From positions 109,740 through 173,739 of the forward strand of contig FCNR01000054.1 in assembly GCA_900016875.1 (NCBI GenBank): DNA of 64,000 bases, written 5' to 3'. The translations under genes were made by a program, and so were the position numbers. Positions 54,444-63,659 of the stretch are shown here, in pieces; the first letter of the stretch is position 1; every line of letters starts with the position of its first letter. The stretch is from Eubacteriaceae bacterium CHKCI004. GTDB lineage: Bacteria; Bacillota; Clostridia; Lachnospirales; Lachnospiraceae. The notes under the pieces are model-generated. The model worked only from the letters and a program-made list of their open reading frames with translations, did not search any database and had not been told where the DNA came from.

Positions 54444-54464
54444 TACTAAACTTTCTGTTTAGTA
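54444..54464. promoter_or_regulatory. Palindromic operator at the regulator promoter
   Basis: Perfect 8-bp inverted repeat TACTAAAC-TTTCT-GTTTAGTA located just after the expected transcription start. A natural autoregulatory site for the XRE protein encoded downstream. The protein-site link is inferred. Confidence 0.6.
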
Positions 54465-54596
54465 ATTACGAACCTTATTGAAATTTTTATTGTGAAAGAA
54501 AAAGGAGGTGCCGCCGGGCGTTTTCTGTCAGAGCGGGCAGGAAGACAGCAATATTTTTCACATTTGAGGGAAAGGGAATGCTGTTTGCCGGAAAGT

Positions 54597-55133
54597 ATGG
54601 AGATTGGACATAGAATCAGAGATTTGAGAAAAACACAGGGGCTGACACAGGAGGAACTGGCGGATCGGGCCGAGCTGACGAAAGGTTTTATTTCACAGCT
54701 GGAACGGGATATGACTTCGCCGTCCATCGCAACTTTGGAAGATATTCTGCAATGTCTGGGAACTTCGATCGGAGAGTTTTTTCGTAATGAGAAGGAAACG
54801 GAACAGATTGTGTTTACGGAGGAAGATTACTTTGTAAAAGAGGATCAGGAATATGGAAACCGGATTCAGTGGATTATTCCCAATGCTCAGAAAAATACGA
54901 TGGAGCCTATTCACCTGCATCTGGAAGCGAAGGGGTCGACTTATCCGGATAATCCTCATGAAGGAGAGGAGTTTGGGTATGTGCTTCGTGGAAAGATCGT
55001 GATTCATCTGGGAAAAGAAATGCATTCGGCCAAAAAAGGCGATTCTTTTTATTATACGGCTGACCGTACCCATTACATTTCTTCTGAAAAGGGTGCGGAT
55101 GTGCTGTGGGTGACATCCCCTCCAAGTTTTTAG
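54597..55133 (+). CDS. XRE-family regulator with C-terminal cupin domain
   Basis: 178 residues from ATG 54597. A frame continues upstream to a GTG at 54492 but that stretch has no family similarity. Helix-turn-helix at about 1-60 (IRDLRKTQGLTQEELADRAELTKGFISQLER), read as TQEELADRAELTKGFISQLE. A cupin barrel follows (about 100-178) with HEGEEFGYVLRGKI and YYTADRTHYISS. This PuuR-like layout is common beside polyamine uptake genes, and potABCD follows 109 bp later. It probably senses polyamines and controls the operon. A strong AAGGAGGTG at about 54501 has no suitable start codon downstream. Confidence 0.87.
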   Translation: MEIGHRIRDLRKTQGLTQEELADRAELTKGFISQLERDMTSPSIATLEDILQCLGTSIGEFFRNEKETEQIVFTEEDYFVKEDQEYGNRIQWIIPNAQKNTMEPIHLHLEAKGSTYPDNPHEGEEFGYVLRGKIVIHLGKEMHSAKKGDSFYYTADRTHYISSEKGADVLWVTSPPSF

Positions 55134-55166
55134 ACAGACCGGAATGCAGGTCAGGCGGCTGTGTGA

Positions 55167-55191
55167 CAGACAGAACATCTGCAACTGTCTG
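55167..55191. promoter_or_regulatory. Inverted repeat in the potA leader
   Basis: CAGACAG / CTGTCTG, 7-bp arms separated by 11 bases, in the 109-bp gap between regulator and potA. A TATAAT lies further downstream near 55225 without a convincing -35. Confidence 0.3.
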
Positions 55192-55242
55192 AAGCAGTCA
55201 TAATTATTTCAGAGAGAAAGGTTTATAATACAGGAAAAATTA

Positions 55243-56316
55243 ATGAAAAATAACTTAGTGGAATTAAAACACATTTCCAAATCTTTTGGGAATACAATGG
55301 TTTTGGATGACTTATGTCTGGAAGTAAAAGAAAATGAATTTATCACTCTTCTGGGACCTTCCGGATGCGGAAAGACGACGACTCTGCGGATTATCGGAGG
55401 ATTTGAAAAGCCGGATCAGGGCAGGGTGATCTTTGACGGGAAAGACATCACTGATGTACCCGCCAATAAGAGAAACCTTAATACGGTTTTTCAGAAATAT
55501 GCATTGTTTCAGCATATGACCATTGAGGAGAACATTGCCTTTGGTCTGAAAATCAAAAAGAAATCTGAAAGTTATATCCGCGATAAGATTAAGTATGCCC
55601 TGAAGCTGGTGAATCTGGACGGCTATGAAAAACGCAAGCCTTCTTCATTAAGCGGCGGGCAGCAGCAGAGAATCGCTATAGCCAGAGCCATTGTCAATGA
55701 GCCGAAAGTACTTCTTTTAGATGAGCCGCTGGGGGCCCTTGACTTAAAGCTGCGCCAGGACATGCAGTATGAGCTGATGCGCCTGAAAGAAGAGCTGGGC
55801 ATCACATTTATTTACATCACTCACGATCAGGAAGAAGCTCTCACCATGTCTGATAAAGTGGTTGTCATGAACCAGGGATATATCCAGCAGATGGGGACGC
55901 CGGAAGACATTTACAATGAGCCGGAAAATGCTTTTGTGGCGGACTTCATTGGTGACAGCAATATCATCGACGGCGTCATGCTGGAAGACAAGCTGGTGGA
56001 GATCCTCGGACATAAATTTGAATGTGTGGATGTGGGCTTTGGCACGAATCGGCCGGTTGATGTGGTCATCCGTCCGGAGGATGTGATCTTGGGAGAAGAG
56101 GGCAAAGGCACTCTTGATGGCGTTGTCACTTCTCTGATCTTTAAAGGCGTTCATTATGAGATGGACGTGCAGGCAGGAGGTTATGAATGGCTGGTGCACA
56201 GTACGGTATGTCATCCGGTAGGTACAAAAGTGAGCGTCTCAGTCATCCCATTTAATATTCAGATTATGAACAAACCGGAATCTGACGACGAGAAAGCGGT
56301 GAACCTCAATGAATAG
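55243..56316 (+). CDS. potA: Spermidine/putrescine ABC transporter ATPase
   Basis: 357 residues. Walker [12 protein letters not shown]-loop [10 protein letters not shown], signature [14 protein letters not shown], Walker [13 protein letters not shown]-loop THDQEEA. The C-terminal TOBE-like domain (about 240-350) is typical of PotA. It powers polyamine import. Its end overlaps potB by 8 bp. Confidence 0.95.
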   Translation: MKNNLVELKHISKSFGNTMVLDDLCLEVKENEFITLLGPSGCGKTTTLRIIGGFEKPDQGRVIFDGKDITDVPANKRNLNTVFQKYALFQHMTIEENIAFGLKIKKKSESYIRDKIKYALKLVNLDGYEKRKPSSLSGGQQQRIAIARAIVNEPKVLLLDEPLGALDLKLRQDMQYELMRLKEELGITFIYITHDQEEALTMSDKVVVMNQGYIQQMGTPEDIYNEPENAFVADFIGDSNIIDGVMLEDKLVEILGHKFECVDVGFGTNRPVDVVIRPEDVILGEEGKGTLDGVVTSLIFKGVHYEMDVQAGGYEWLVHSTVCHPVGTKVSVSVIPFNIQIMNKPESDDEKAVNLNE

Positions 56317-57124
56317 AAAGATATTGGCAAGCCCGTATATTGTCTGGGCACTGGGATTTATCATTTTACCGCTGTTAATGATCGTTTATTACGGTCTTAC
56401 CGATGGTAGCGGTACATTTACTCTGGAGAATGTTCTTGCTATCGCTGATTCCGTACATTATAAGGCTTTTGGCAATTCTTTGCTGCTGGCACTGGGAAGT
56501 ACGGTTATCTGCCTGGTGATCGCTTATCCGCTGGCGTATGTTTTAAGTCAGCATGAAGGGAAAATATCAAACACGATCATCATGCTTTTTATCCTTCCGA
56601 TGTGGATTAACTTTCTGCTTCGGGTTCTTGCCATGCAGATGCTTTTATCCAACACAGGAATTGTCAACGCGCTGCTCGGATTTTTTGGCCTGCCGCAGCA
56701 GCATATCATGTATACGAAGGGGGCCATTCTCATTGGGATGGTGTACGACTATCTGCCGTTTATGATTCTGCCCATCTACAATGTTATGAGCAAAATCGAC
56801 AAGGATGTCATAGAGGCTGCCCATGACCTGGGAGCTACCGTGTTTGTCACTTTCAAAAAAATCATCATCCCGCTTTCTCTGCCGGGGGTTATCAGCGGAG
56901 TGACCATGGTTTTTATCCCAAGTATGTCAGAATTCGTTGTTGCCGATATTCTCGGCGGTTCCAAAATTCTGCTGCTTGGTAATGTTATTGAGCAGGAATT
57001 TAACTTGTCCAATAACTGGAATCTTGGTTCTGGTCTGTCTCTTGTTCTGATGATATTTATTCTCATCAGCATGGCAGTCATGAACAGGAGCAATGCAGAG
57101 GAAGGAGATACGATGTTATGGTAA
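56309..57124 (+). CDS. potB: Spermidine/putrescine ABC transporter permease PotB
   Basis: 271 residues, six membrane helices. The binding-protein-dependent permease EAA loop is present as [26 protein letters not shown], with AAHDLGA and IPLSLPG as key parts. First of two permeases in the potABCD operon. It overlaps both neighbours (8 bp with potA, 7 bp with potC). Confidence 0.93.
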   Translation: MNRKILASPYIVWALGFIILPLLMIVYYGLTDGSGTFTLENVLAIADSVHYKAFGNSLLLALGSTVICLVIAYPLAYVLSQHEGKISNTIIMLFILPMWINFLLRVLAMQMLLSNTGIVNALLGFFGLPQQHIMYTKGAILIGMVYDYLPFMILPIYNVMSKIDKDVIEAAHDLGATVFVTFKKIIIPLSLPGVISGVTMVFIPSMSEFVVADILGGSKILLLGNVIEQEFNLSNNWNLGSGLSLVLMIFILISMAVMNRSNAEEGDTMLW

Positions 57125-57909
57125 AAGCAAAAAAATATGCAGGAAGACTGTACGTCGGCCTGATTGGATTCTTACTGTATTCGCCGCTGCTGATCCTCAT
57201 TGTCTGTTCTTTTAATGACTCGAAGATCCGGACAGTATGGGGCGGCTTTACGCTGCATTGGTATACGGATCTTTTCCAGAATGAGGAAGTGCTTCTGGCC
57301 GTGCGGACTTCGCTGATTCTCACTACTTCGGCAGCGCTCATCGCAACGGTGATCGGAACGCTGGCCTGCATTGCCATGTCTGCCATGGGAAAGAAAATGA
57401 AAGGCGTTATGCAGTCTGTGGCGAATATTCCGCTGCTCAATTCAGAGATGGTGACCGGTATTGCCATCATGCTGTTATTTGTACATTTTATGACTCTGGG
57501 ATTTACCTCTATGCTCATCGCCCATGTGACTATCGGGCTGCCTTATGTCATATTAAATGTCATGCCGAAACTGCAGCAGGTGGACAAAAATCTGTATGAG
57601 GCGGCGCTTGATTTGGGCGCGTCCCATGTATATGCCTTTGTAAAGGTGATTCTGCCGGAGATTATGCCTGGCATCCTGGCCGGATTTTTCTTTGCGTTCA
57701 CCATATCAATGGATGATTTCGTGGTTACCTACTTTACGAAAGGCGCCGGAATCAACACCATTTCGACCATGATTTATCAGCAGCTGCGGCGAGGCATAAA
57801 TCCGGAAATGTATGCGTTGTCCACCATCCTGCTGTTTACGATTTTGATCCTTCTTGCCATTATCAACCGCCTGTCGGCGACGAAGGAAAAGAAGGAGGTA
57901 CAGTATTGA
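57118..57909 (+). CDS. potC: Spermidine/putrescine ABC transporter permease PotC
   Basis: 263 residues, six membrane helices. The N-terminus YSPLLILIVCSFNDSK is typical of PotC. EAA loop YEAALDLGASHVYAF, then ISMDDFVVTYFTKGAG, a stretch highly conserved in PotC. It pairs with PotB to form the pore. Overlaps potD by 4 bp. Confidence 0.94.
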   Translation: MVKAKKYAGRLYVGLIGFLLYSPLLILIVCSFNDSKIRTVWGGFTLHWYTDLFQNEEVLLAVRTSLILTTSAALIATVIGTLACIAMSAMGKKMKGVMQSVANIPLLNSEMVTGIAIMLLFVHFMTLGFTSMLIAHVTIGLPYVILNVMPKLQQVDKNLYEAALDLGASHVYAFVKVILPEIMPGILAGFFFAFTISMDDFVVTYFTKGAGINTISTMIYQQLRRGINPEMYALSTILLFTILILLAIINRLSATKEKKEVQY

Positions 57910-59012
57910 AAAAAGAAACAAAAATTCTGGATAATTTGAAGAGAAAGAAATCTCTGAAAAAATACTGCGCACTTGCGCTGGCAGTAATCGGGACTGTTGC
58001 AGCGGCAGCGGGCTGTTCCGGTTCTGCTGCGGGAGAGGACGATAATACGCTGGTCATCTTCAATTATGGTGATTATATCGAGAGAGAAACCATCCAGATG
58101 TTTGAGGAGGAGACTGGCATTGAGGTCAAATACGAAGAGTACATTACTCCGGAGGATATGTATACAAAATATCAGTCGGGCGGTATCAATTATGATCTGA
58201 TCTGTACCTCTGACTACATGATCGAGCGGATGATCCGTGACGGAGAAGCACAGGTTATCGACACTTCACAGATGGAGTACATGGATAATATGGACCAGAA
58301 ATATATGGATTTCTGCAAGGCATTTGACCCGGAGAATCAGTACGCCATCCCGTACTTTTTCGGAACTGTCGGCATCCTCTACAATGAAAAAATGGTTGAT
58401 GAAGAAGTGGACAGCTGGTCTGTACTGTGGAACGAAAAATATAAGAATCAGATCATTATGGAAAACAGCGTCCGCGATGCATTTATTGTTCCGTTGAAAT
58501 GGAAGGGTCATTCTATTAATACGACAGACCGTCAGGCTCTTCTGGAAGCACAGAGTCTGCTGATGGAACAGAAGCCTTTGCTGGCCGCCTATCTGGTAGA
58601 CGAAACAAAAGATGCCATGATATCCGGAGACGCTGCTTTGAGCGTGATCTATTCCGGTGACGCCGTAGTGGCTATAGAAGAAAATGAAGATCTTACTTAT
58701 GTCGTTCCTAAAGAAGGCACTAATATCTGGTTTGACTGCTGGATGATACCTAAAACGGCCAGACATAAAGAGGCTGCGGAGAAATTCATCGATTTCATGA
58801 ACCGGCCGGATGTGGCTATGATGAATTTCGATTACATCTGGTATGGGACGCCGAACAAGGCGGTCTATGAAGAGCTGGATGAAGAATCCCAGCAGGATCC
58901 GACTGTCTTTCCGGATGATGAAACCATGAGCAAATGTGAAGTGTACCGATATCTGGGAGAGGAAATGGACAGCTTCTACAGCCGGCTCTGGAAAGAACTC
59001 AAAGCATATTGA
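57906..59012 (+). CDS. potD: Spermidine/putrescine-binding lipoprotein PotD
   Basis: 368 residues with a TTG start after GGAGGT. It has a lipoprotein signal: basic N-terminus, hydrophobic stretch and lipobox ending at C37 (VAAAAGC), so it should be a substrate of Lgt. The mature part begins LVIFNYGDYIERE and contains YDLICTSDYMIERM and PYFFGTVGILYNEK, features of PotD-type periplasmic-binding folds. It delivers polyamines to PotABC. Final gene of the operon. Confidence 0.95.
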   Translation: MKKETKILDNLKRKKSLKKYCALALAVIGTVAAAAGCSGSAAGEDDNTLVIFNYGDYIERETIQMFEEETGIEVKYEEYITPEDMYTKYQSGGINYDLICTSDYMIERMIRDGEAQVIDTSQMEYMDNMDQKYMDFCKAFDPENQYAIPYFFGTVGILYNEKMVDEEVDSWSVLWNEKYKNQIIMENSVRDAFIVPLKWKGHSINTTDRQALLEAQSLLMEQKPLLAAYLVDETKDAMISGDAALSVIYSGDAVVAIEENEDLTYVVPKEGTNIWFDCWMIPKTARHKEAAEKFIDFMNRPDVAMMNFDYIWYGTPNKAVYEELDEESQQDPTVFPDDETMSKCEVYRYLGEEMDSFYSRLWKELKAY

Positions 59013-59044
59013 TTTGATGAAGGCAAATGAAAGCAGGTGAAAAC

Positions 59045-59542
59045 ATGCGTCATAAACTGACTCAGCATGATATCGACAAAATGAAAGAGGAGATTGAGCA
59101 TCGCAAAGTTGTTGTTCGCAAGGAACTGCTGGAACATGTAAAGGAAGCCAGAGCGCACGGAGACTTAAGCGAAAACTTCGAATACCATGCTGCCAAAAAA
59201 GAAAAAAACCGCAATGAAAGCCGTATCAGATATCTGGAACGTATGATCCGGACCTCGGAGGTCGTGGATGATCATGCTGCCGCTGATCAGGTAGGCGTCA
59301 ATAAGACTGTCACCCTCTATTTTGAGGAAGATGACGAAGAAGATGTATTTTCTTTTGTCACAACAGTTCTCGTTGACTCGATGAAAAATCGTGTCAGTAT
59401 CGAATCCCCTCTGGGGAAAGCTCTCATGGGACATCATATCGGAGACCGCGTTTATATTGAGGTCAACCCACAGTACGGATATTATGTGGAGATCAGAGAC
59501 ATTAAACCGTTTGAAGATGACGTACCATTGAATAAATATTGA
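59045..59542 (+). CDS. GreA/GreB-family transcription elongation factor
   Basis: 165 residues from ATG 59045, with GCAGGTG upstream. N-terminal coiled-coil (KMKEEIEHRKVVVRKELLEHV), then the conserved EARAHGDLSENFEYHAAKK loop whose acidic residues (D, E) reach into the RNA polymerase active site, and a C-terminal FKBP-like domain with ESPLGKALMGHHIGDRV. It rescues backtracked polymerase by stimulating transcript cleavage. It follows potD by 32 bp. A second, more typical greA may exist elsewhere. Confidence 0.88.
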   Translation: MRHKLTQHDIDKMKEEIEHRKVVVRKELLEHVKEARAHGDLSENFEYHAAKKEKNRNESRIRYLERMIRTSEVVDDHAAADQVGVNKTVTLYFEEDDEEDVFSFVTTVLVDSMKNRVSIESPLGKALMGHHIGDRVYIEVNPQYGYYVEIRDIKPFEDDVPLNKY

Positions 59543-59550
59543 TTATGTTA

Positions 59551-59602
59551 GTCCGCGCAGGGCAGGGCCGGGAGATTGGAACTGCCTTGTGCGGATTTTT
59601 TT
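59551..59602 (+). terminator. Terminator of the pot/gre unit
   Basis: TCCGC-x3-GGGCAG pairs with CTGCC-x4-GCGGA (59552-59595), followed by seven T. Confidence 0.75.
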
Positions 59603-59620
59603 CTAAAAAATCGGATTCAA

Positions 59621-59649
59621 TTGCAACAAGTGTGGGAAGACGATATAAT
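59621..59649 (+). promoter_or_regulatory. Promoter of the sensor-like gene
   Basis: TTGCAA, 17-bp spacer, TATAAT (59644-59649), 50 bp before the start. Confidence 0.65.
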
Positions 59650-59698
59650 AATTCAGAAGGCTTTTGCCGGAAAATGACGAAAACGGGAGAGAGAAGAT

Positions 59699-61090
59699 AT
59701 GGAATTGTTATGGGAAAACAGAAGTTTGCTGAGTTCAGGAGTTACATCACAGCTTATGATGTTTGTGGTTATTAATCTCATATATGGAAAAAGAGAACGT
59801 CCATGGGTATTTGCCCTCACGAATGCAATGCATTTTGTGCTGGTAAATATTGTCATGGATATTTTTTTGAAAGAAAAATACGGGTATGAAACCTGGTTTC
59901 TGATTTTCCTTCCGCTTATGGGCAACGTACTGGCTTATGCCGTTGTCATTATTCAGACCATCAACTGGAAAGAAAACTTTGTCAAGATGCTGCTGGCATT
60001 TATGCTTGCGGATGCCTTGTGCGGCATGACGGGATATTCTATGTATACTTTTACAAAAAGGCCGGAACTGATCTTTATATTCGGAATGTGTATTTTGGTG
60101 ATTTTCTGTCTTGTGTTTTCGAAACTGATGAAAAAATATCGAACAATAAAATTATATCATCCCTGGCTGGTGGGAGGATTTATACTGTACACTACTCTTC
60201 AGGGCGCATTATCCCGCGTTCTTTATGTACTTCAGGACACTAATATGATATCATCCACCATGTTTTTTATAGGTATCTGTAATATCATTTTTGCTATCGC
60301 CTTCGTTCTGGTGGAATACATAATCTATACACTTATCTTGCAGAGAAAATATCATATGCTCCTTCGCAATAAAGCCCAGATGGAAGACTATTACCGTCAG
60401 GTTTCCAAACACATCCGTGAGATTGACGAGACCCGGATCCTTCTAGGACAGGGGACAAAACTCCTTGCCGCCGCACATCAGGAGCAACAGGATTCCATGG
60501 AACTGAGTCCCGAAGTACTGAATCCTAAAGAACTGCAGACCTATCTGAGCCGGCTGAAAAGCCAGTATGAGGCTCTGGGCGAGGTCTTTTTCTGCAATGA
60601 CTTTGCCATAGACAGCGTCCTGCGGGACTTCGTCATAAGCTGCCGCCAGAAAGGAATCGGGACGGACATCCTGTTCCATGAATACAAAAGAGGAAAAGTA
60701 GCCGCCGGGGACGCGGCAGCCATCCTGTCCCGTATGCTCGATTACGGACAAAGAGCAGCGGAACCCCTGCTGCAGTCAAGGAACACCCGGCCGGGACAGG
60801 CCTCCCAACAATCCTCCGGAGTCTGCATCAGCCTTCATGGAGCCTCTGTCAAAAACCAGCTGCTGTTTTCCATGACAGTGACAGTGACCAAACCGGAGGC
60901 ATGGGACGTGGACGGGAAACAATCGTCGGGTGAGACGGTGCGGACCCTGCGCAAGATACGGGTGAAAAAACGATCCTTCAATCCATGGATGAGAAAATAC
61001 AATGGTATCATACATGTACAATGGGAAGGACAACAGATGCAGCTGGTGGTAGGATTGAATAATGGGGAAGAGCAGGATAAACGGGAATGA
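59699..61090 (+). CDS. AgrC/GHKL-type membrane sensor lacking catalytic residues (pseudokinase)
   Basis: 463 residues. The N-terminal half (about 1-210) has six to seven membrane helices, as in AgrC-like peptide sensors. The C-terminal half aligns with a GHKL kinase but key positions are gone. The phospho-acceptor site reads YYRQVSKHI, with Q234 where the kinase at 62.1 kb has H60 (YRHDMKKHI). The N-box is DAAAILSRMLDYG, with R345 replacing the Mg-binding Asn. The glycine G-box is replaced by SFNPWMRKYNG (426-436). The fold seems kept, but phosphotransfer is unlikely. It may be a ligand-binding partner of the kinase encoded downstream. Confidence 0.75.
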   Translation: MELLWENRSLLSSGVTSQLMMFVVINLIYGKRERPWVFALTNAMHFVLVNIVMDIFLKEKYGYETWFLIFLPLMGNVLAYAVVIIQTINWKENFVKMLLAFMLADALCGMTGYSMYTFTKRPELIFIFGMCILVIFCLVFSKLMKKYRTIKLYHPWLVGGFILYTTLQGALSRVLYVLQDTNMISSTMFFIGICNIIFAIAFVLVEYIIYTLILQRKYHMLLRNKAQMEDYYRQVSKHIREIDETRILLGQGTKLLAAAHQEQQDSMELSPEVLNPKELQTYLSRLKSQYEALGEVFFCNDFAIDSVLRDFVISCRQKGIGTDILFHEYKRGKVAAGDAAAILSRMLDYGQRAAEPLLQSRNTRPGQASQQSSGVCISLHGASVKNQLLFSMTVTVTKPEAWDVDGKQSSGETVRTLRKIRVKKRSFNPWMRKYNGIIHVQWEGQQMQLVVGLNNGEEQDKRE

Positions 61091-61162
61091 TATTTTGGGT
61101 GAAAAAAATAAAAAAATATGTCATAATAATGTATAGACTATAATATCACTGGAGAAAAGATT

Positions 61163-62107
61163 ATGAAAATATTGCTGAATTATCAGAGTATGATCAGTAT
61201 AGGAATTGTTTCAAAAATAATGATGTTCCTTCTGCTGGATGCCATAATTGGAAAAAAAGAAAAGAGAAAGGGAATGGCATTGATTTGTCTCTTGCATTTT
61301 TTGATATATAATGTCGGAGTTTTAATAATCATGGACAGCTTTTATAGAGAAACATTGTGGTTTCGACTGCTTATGCCAACCTGCAACCTTGTTCTTGCGT
61401 TGGTAATCGTGTTTTTGTTTGCCAGCCTGACAGGAACAAATTATTTCAGGATGCTGCTGGAAGCAGTTGCGGTTGATGCGGTATGCGGAATTATTGTACA
61501 TATCGACAGAAAATTGTTTTCTGATCCGATAATGATTTTTATTGCTTTGCTGGCTGTTCTGCTGGAATGTGTGGCTTATTATTATATTTTAAAAAGGAAA
61601 CATAAAATGTTGCTTCGCAATAAAAGACAGATGGAAAGGTATTATCGCCATGCCGCCAAACACATGCAGGATATGGAGGCTGGATGGAATTTTTTAGGGA
61701 GGGGGTAGCGCGGAAAGGAATTTTTGGGCGAATGATGAGAGAATATGCACTAAGAACGGAAGCGCAGTGCCGAATACTGCTGAACAGATGGAGAAATATC
61801 TCCGGAAGACACAGCAGCGGTTCTTTCCCGTATGCTTGATTATATTTTAATGGGACAGGAAAGCATTTCAGCGAAAGGAAATGAAGGAGAGGATCATGAA
61901 GGCGGAACAGTCAAGGTACAGGGTGCATTTGTGAAGAATCAGCTGATTTTATCAGCCAGATTAATTCCGGCTGAAGGAGCGGCAGTTCCCATACTCAAAA
62001 TACGGAAAAGAGATTTTAATCCGTGGTTGAAAAAATATAACGGATTAATCTATGTTATGAGGAAATGTGATATCCTGCAGATTGTTGTAGGGATGGATGC
62101 ATGTTAA
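61163..62107 (+). pseudogene. Decayed paralogue of the sensor-like pseudokinase gene
   Basis: The first part (61163-61708, 181 residues) holds membrane helices and a segment close to the upstream gene (KRKHKMLLRNKRQMERYYRH against QRKYHMLLRNKAQMEDYYRQ), then stops. Remnants follow in other frames: a VPNTAEQMEKYLRKTQQ piece (against VLNPKELQTYLSRLKSQ), then EDTAAVLSRMLDY (against GDAAAILSRMLDY) leading into 61832-62107. That last piece ends with RDFNPWLKKYNG and a C-terminus like the upstream protein. About 50 codons between these pieces are deleted. Both 5' and 3' parts may still be translated separately. Confidence 0.7.
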
Positions 62108-62123
62108 AAAACGAGAGGCTGGC

Positions 62124-62867
62124 ATGAAGTTTTTAGTGGAAATTATTCTGGTGCTTATTATGCTTGAGATGGTTAGAAGGTGGATCATTAAAGCGCTGGA
62201 ACTGGAAGAGAAAAACAGGCGTCTGCAGGAAAAATTGAGCGCCATGGAAAAACTGTATGAGGAAATGCAGGAAGAAATTGAGATTACAAAAAAATATCGT
62301 CATGACATGAAAAAGCATATTCATCTGCTGGAGGGACTGCTCGCTAAATATAATGATGCGGAGATTTCCTCTGTATCTGCTTTTCCTCAGAATTTTAACG
62401 GTCTTCCCCAGAAGAATATGTACTGTGAAAACATATTTATCGATACCATTTGTACCCTGAAAAAGAAGCAATGCGCAGAAAAGGGAATTACAATGTTTGT
62501 CGACATACATTTTGAAGAATTTGTTCCGATGAAAGAAATGGATATCAGCGGTCTTCTGCAGAATCTGCTTGATAACGCCATTGAAGCAAGTGAACGGATA
62601 AAAGGAAAGAATAAAAAAGAAATCTATCTGTTAATAATGGAAAATACAGAAGGATGGATTTTGAAAGTCAGTAATTTTTGTGATAATCCGGAACAGATTA
62701 ATTTTCAAACGACAAAAAGAGATAAAAAGAATCATGGATACGGTATCGGTATTATATGTGATATCGTAAAGCAATATAACGGAACAATAAAGTACGTAAA
62801 AAGTGGGGAAGAAAAGCAGGTGACTGTACATATATTTTTCCCCAAAAGGCAAAAGAAGATACTGTAA
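62124..62867 (+). CDS. GHKL-domain sensor histidine kinase (AgrC-like, one membrane segment)
   Basis: 247 residues from ATG 62124. One N-terminal hydrophobic segment (about 3-17), a coiled coil (22-57), then H-box YRHDMKKHIHLL with phospho-acceptor H60. N-box LLQNLLDNAIEAS (catalytic N147, N151) and G-box NHGYGIGI (205-210) are intact. The polytopic peptide-sensing domain of AgrC is missing, so it may need another protein for input; the pseudokinase upstream is a candidate. No LytTR response regulator lies in the window. Confidence 0.85.
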   Translation: MKFLVEIILVLIMLEMVRRWIIKALELEEKNRRLQEKLSAMEKLYEEMQEEIEITKKYRHDMKKHIHLLEGLLAKYNDAEISSVSAFPQNFNGLPQKNMYCENIFIDTICTLKKKQCAEKGITMFVDIHFEEFVPMKEMDISGLLQNLLDNAIEASERIKGKNKKEIYLLIMENTEGWILKVSNFCDNPEQINFQTTKRDKKNHGYGIGIICDIVKQYNGTIKYVKSGEEKQVTVHIFFPKRQKKIL

Positions 62868-62952
62868 CAAAGAAAGGAATTCTTATGAAAATGGGGTAAA
62901 AACGGCTTCTGAGAAGGAAATTAAAAAGATGTAAAAAAAGTGAAAAAAAGTG

Positions 62953-62984
62953 TTGACATTTGGAAAAACTGATGGTAATATAAT
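62953..62984 (+). promoter_or_regulatory. Promoter of the tRNA-Ser genes
   Basis: Perfect TTGACA (62953-62958) and TAATATAAT, with TAATAT at 17-bp spacing and TATAAT at 20 bp, about 40 bp before the first tRNA. Confidence 0.75.
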
Positions 62985-63022
62985 CAAGTCGCGGTTAGCT
63001 GTGACAGAAAACAATAGCTTGT

Positions 63023-63108
63023 GGAGAGGTGTCCGAGTGGTTTAAGGAGCTGGTCTTGAAAACCAGTGATACTGAAAGGTACCGTGGGTTCGAATCCCAC
63101 CTTCTCCG
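63023..63108 (+). tRNA. tRNA-Ser (anticodon TGA)
   Basis: Class II tRNA with long variable arm. Acceptor stem GGAGAGG / CTTCTCC, anticodon TGA at 63057-63059, T-loop GGGTTCGAATCCC. No CCA is encoded. Confidence 0.95.
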
Positions 63109-63149
63109 TGCTTTTTACGTGAGAATGTATCATAAGCTGTTTTTGATTC

Positions 63150-63238
63150 GGAGAAGTACCCAAGAGGCCGAAGGGGCTCGCCTGGAAAGTGAGTAGGTCG
63201 TTAATAGCGGCGCAAGGGTTCAAATCCCTTCTTCTCCG
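63150..63238 (+). tRNA. tRNA-Ser (anticodon GGA)
   Basis: Class II tRNA. Acceptor GGAGAAG / CTTCTCC, anticodon GGA at 63184-63186, long variable arm, T-loop GGGTTCAAATCCC. No CCA is encoded. Confidence 0.95.
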
Positions 63239-63277
63239 CTCATTTGCAATTGCCAATTTGGTGGTTGCAAATTTTTC

Positions 63278-63305
63278 TTGACATTTGTTGAGAATATGAT
63301 ATAAT
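63278..63305 (+). promoter_or_regulatory. rRNA promoter P1
   Basis: TTGACA (63278-63283), 16-bp spacer, TATAAT (63300-63305), upstream of 16S rRNA. Confidence 0.85.
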
Positions 63306-63398
63306 ATAAAAGTTGCTGACGCAAAGCTTTAACGGTTTCGGTTGAAACAACGAATCTTTTTACTTAAAAGTCTTGATTGAACAAAAAGAAAAAAGTTC

Positions 63399-63427
63399 TT
63401 GACAAACAAAAGAAGCTGTGATAAAAT
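63399..63427 (+). promoter_or_regulatory. rRNA promoter P2
   Basis: TTGACA (63399-63404), 17-bp spacer, TAAAAT (63422-63427). Downstream, GCTTTTG / CAAAAGC (63434-63452) forms a small leader hairpin. The rest of the leader to 63659 has no gene; it should carry processing and antitermination signals, which I could not assign. Confidence 0.85.
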
Positions 63428-63659
63428 ATAAAAGCTTTTGCGATTCAAAAGCAAATGAGGTCGACAAAGTTCGGCAAAGCAAGTTGATAACTGAATAACA
63501 AAACAACCTCGAACGTTCAATTCAATTGAGTATTCGGATCCTGAAGCGAGTGATGTCAGCAAGAGGGGTCCATGGAAGAGAACGAAGTTCGAACCTAAAC
63601 AACAGTAAAGAACAGTTTAAGGACCAGTGGTTCTTGAGACTGGGGAGACATCTTATATT

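Noticed and set aside
62984..63256. 90-codon minus-strand frame
   Set aside because: Runs across two tRNA-Ser genes; an artefact.
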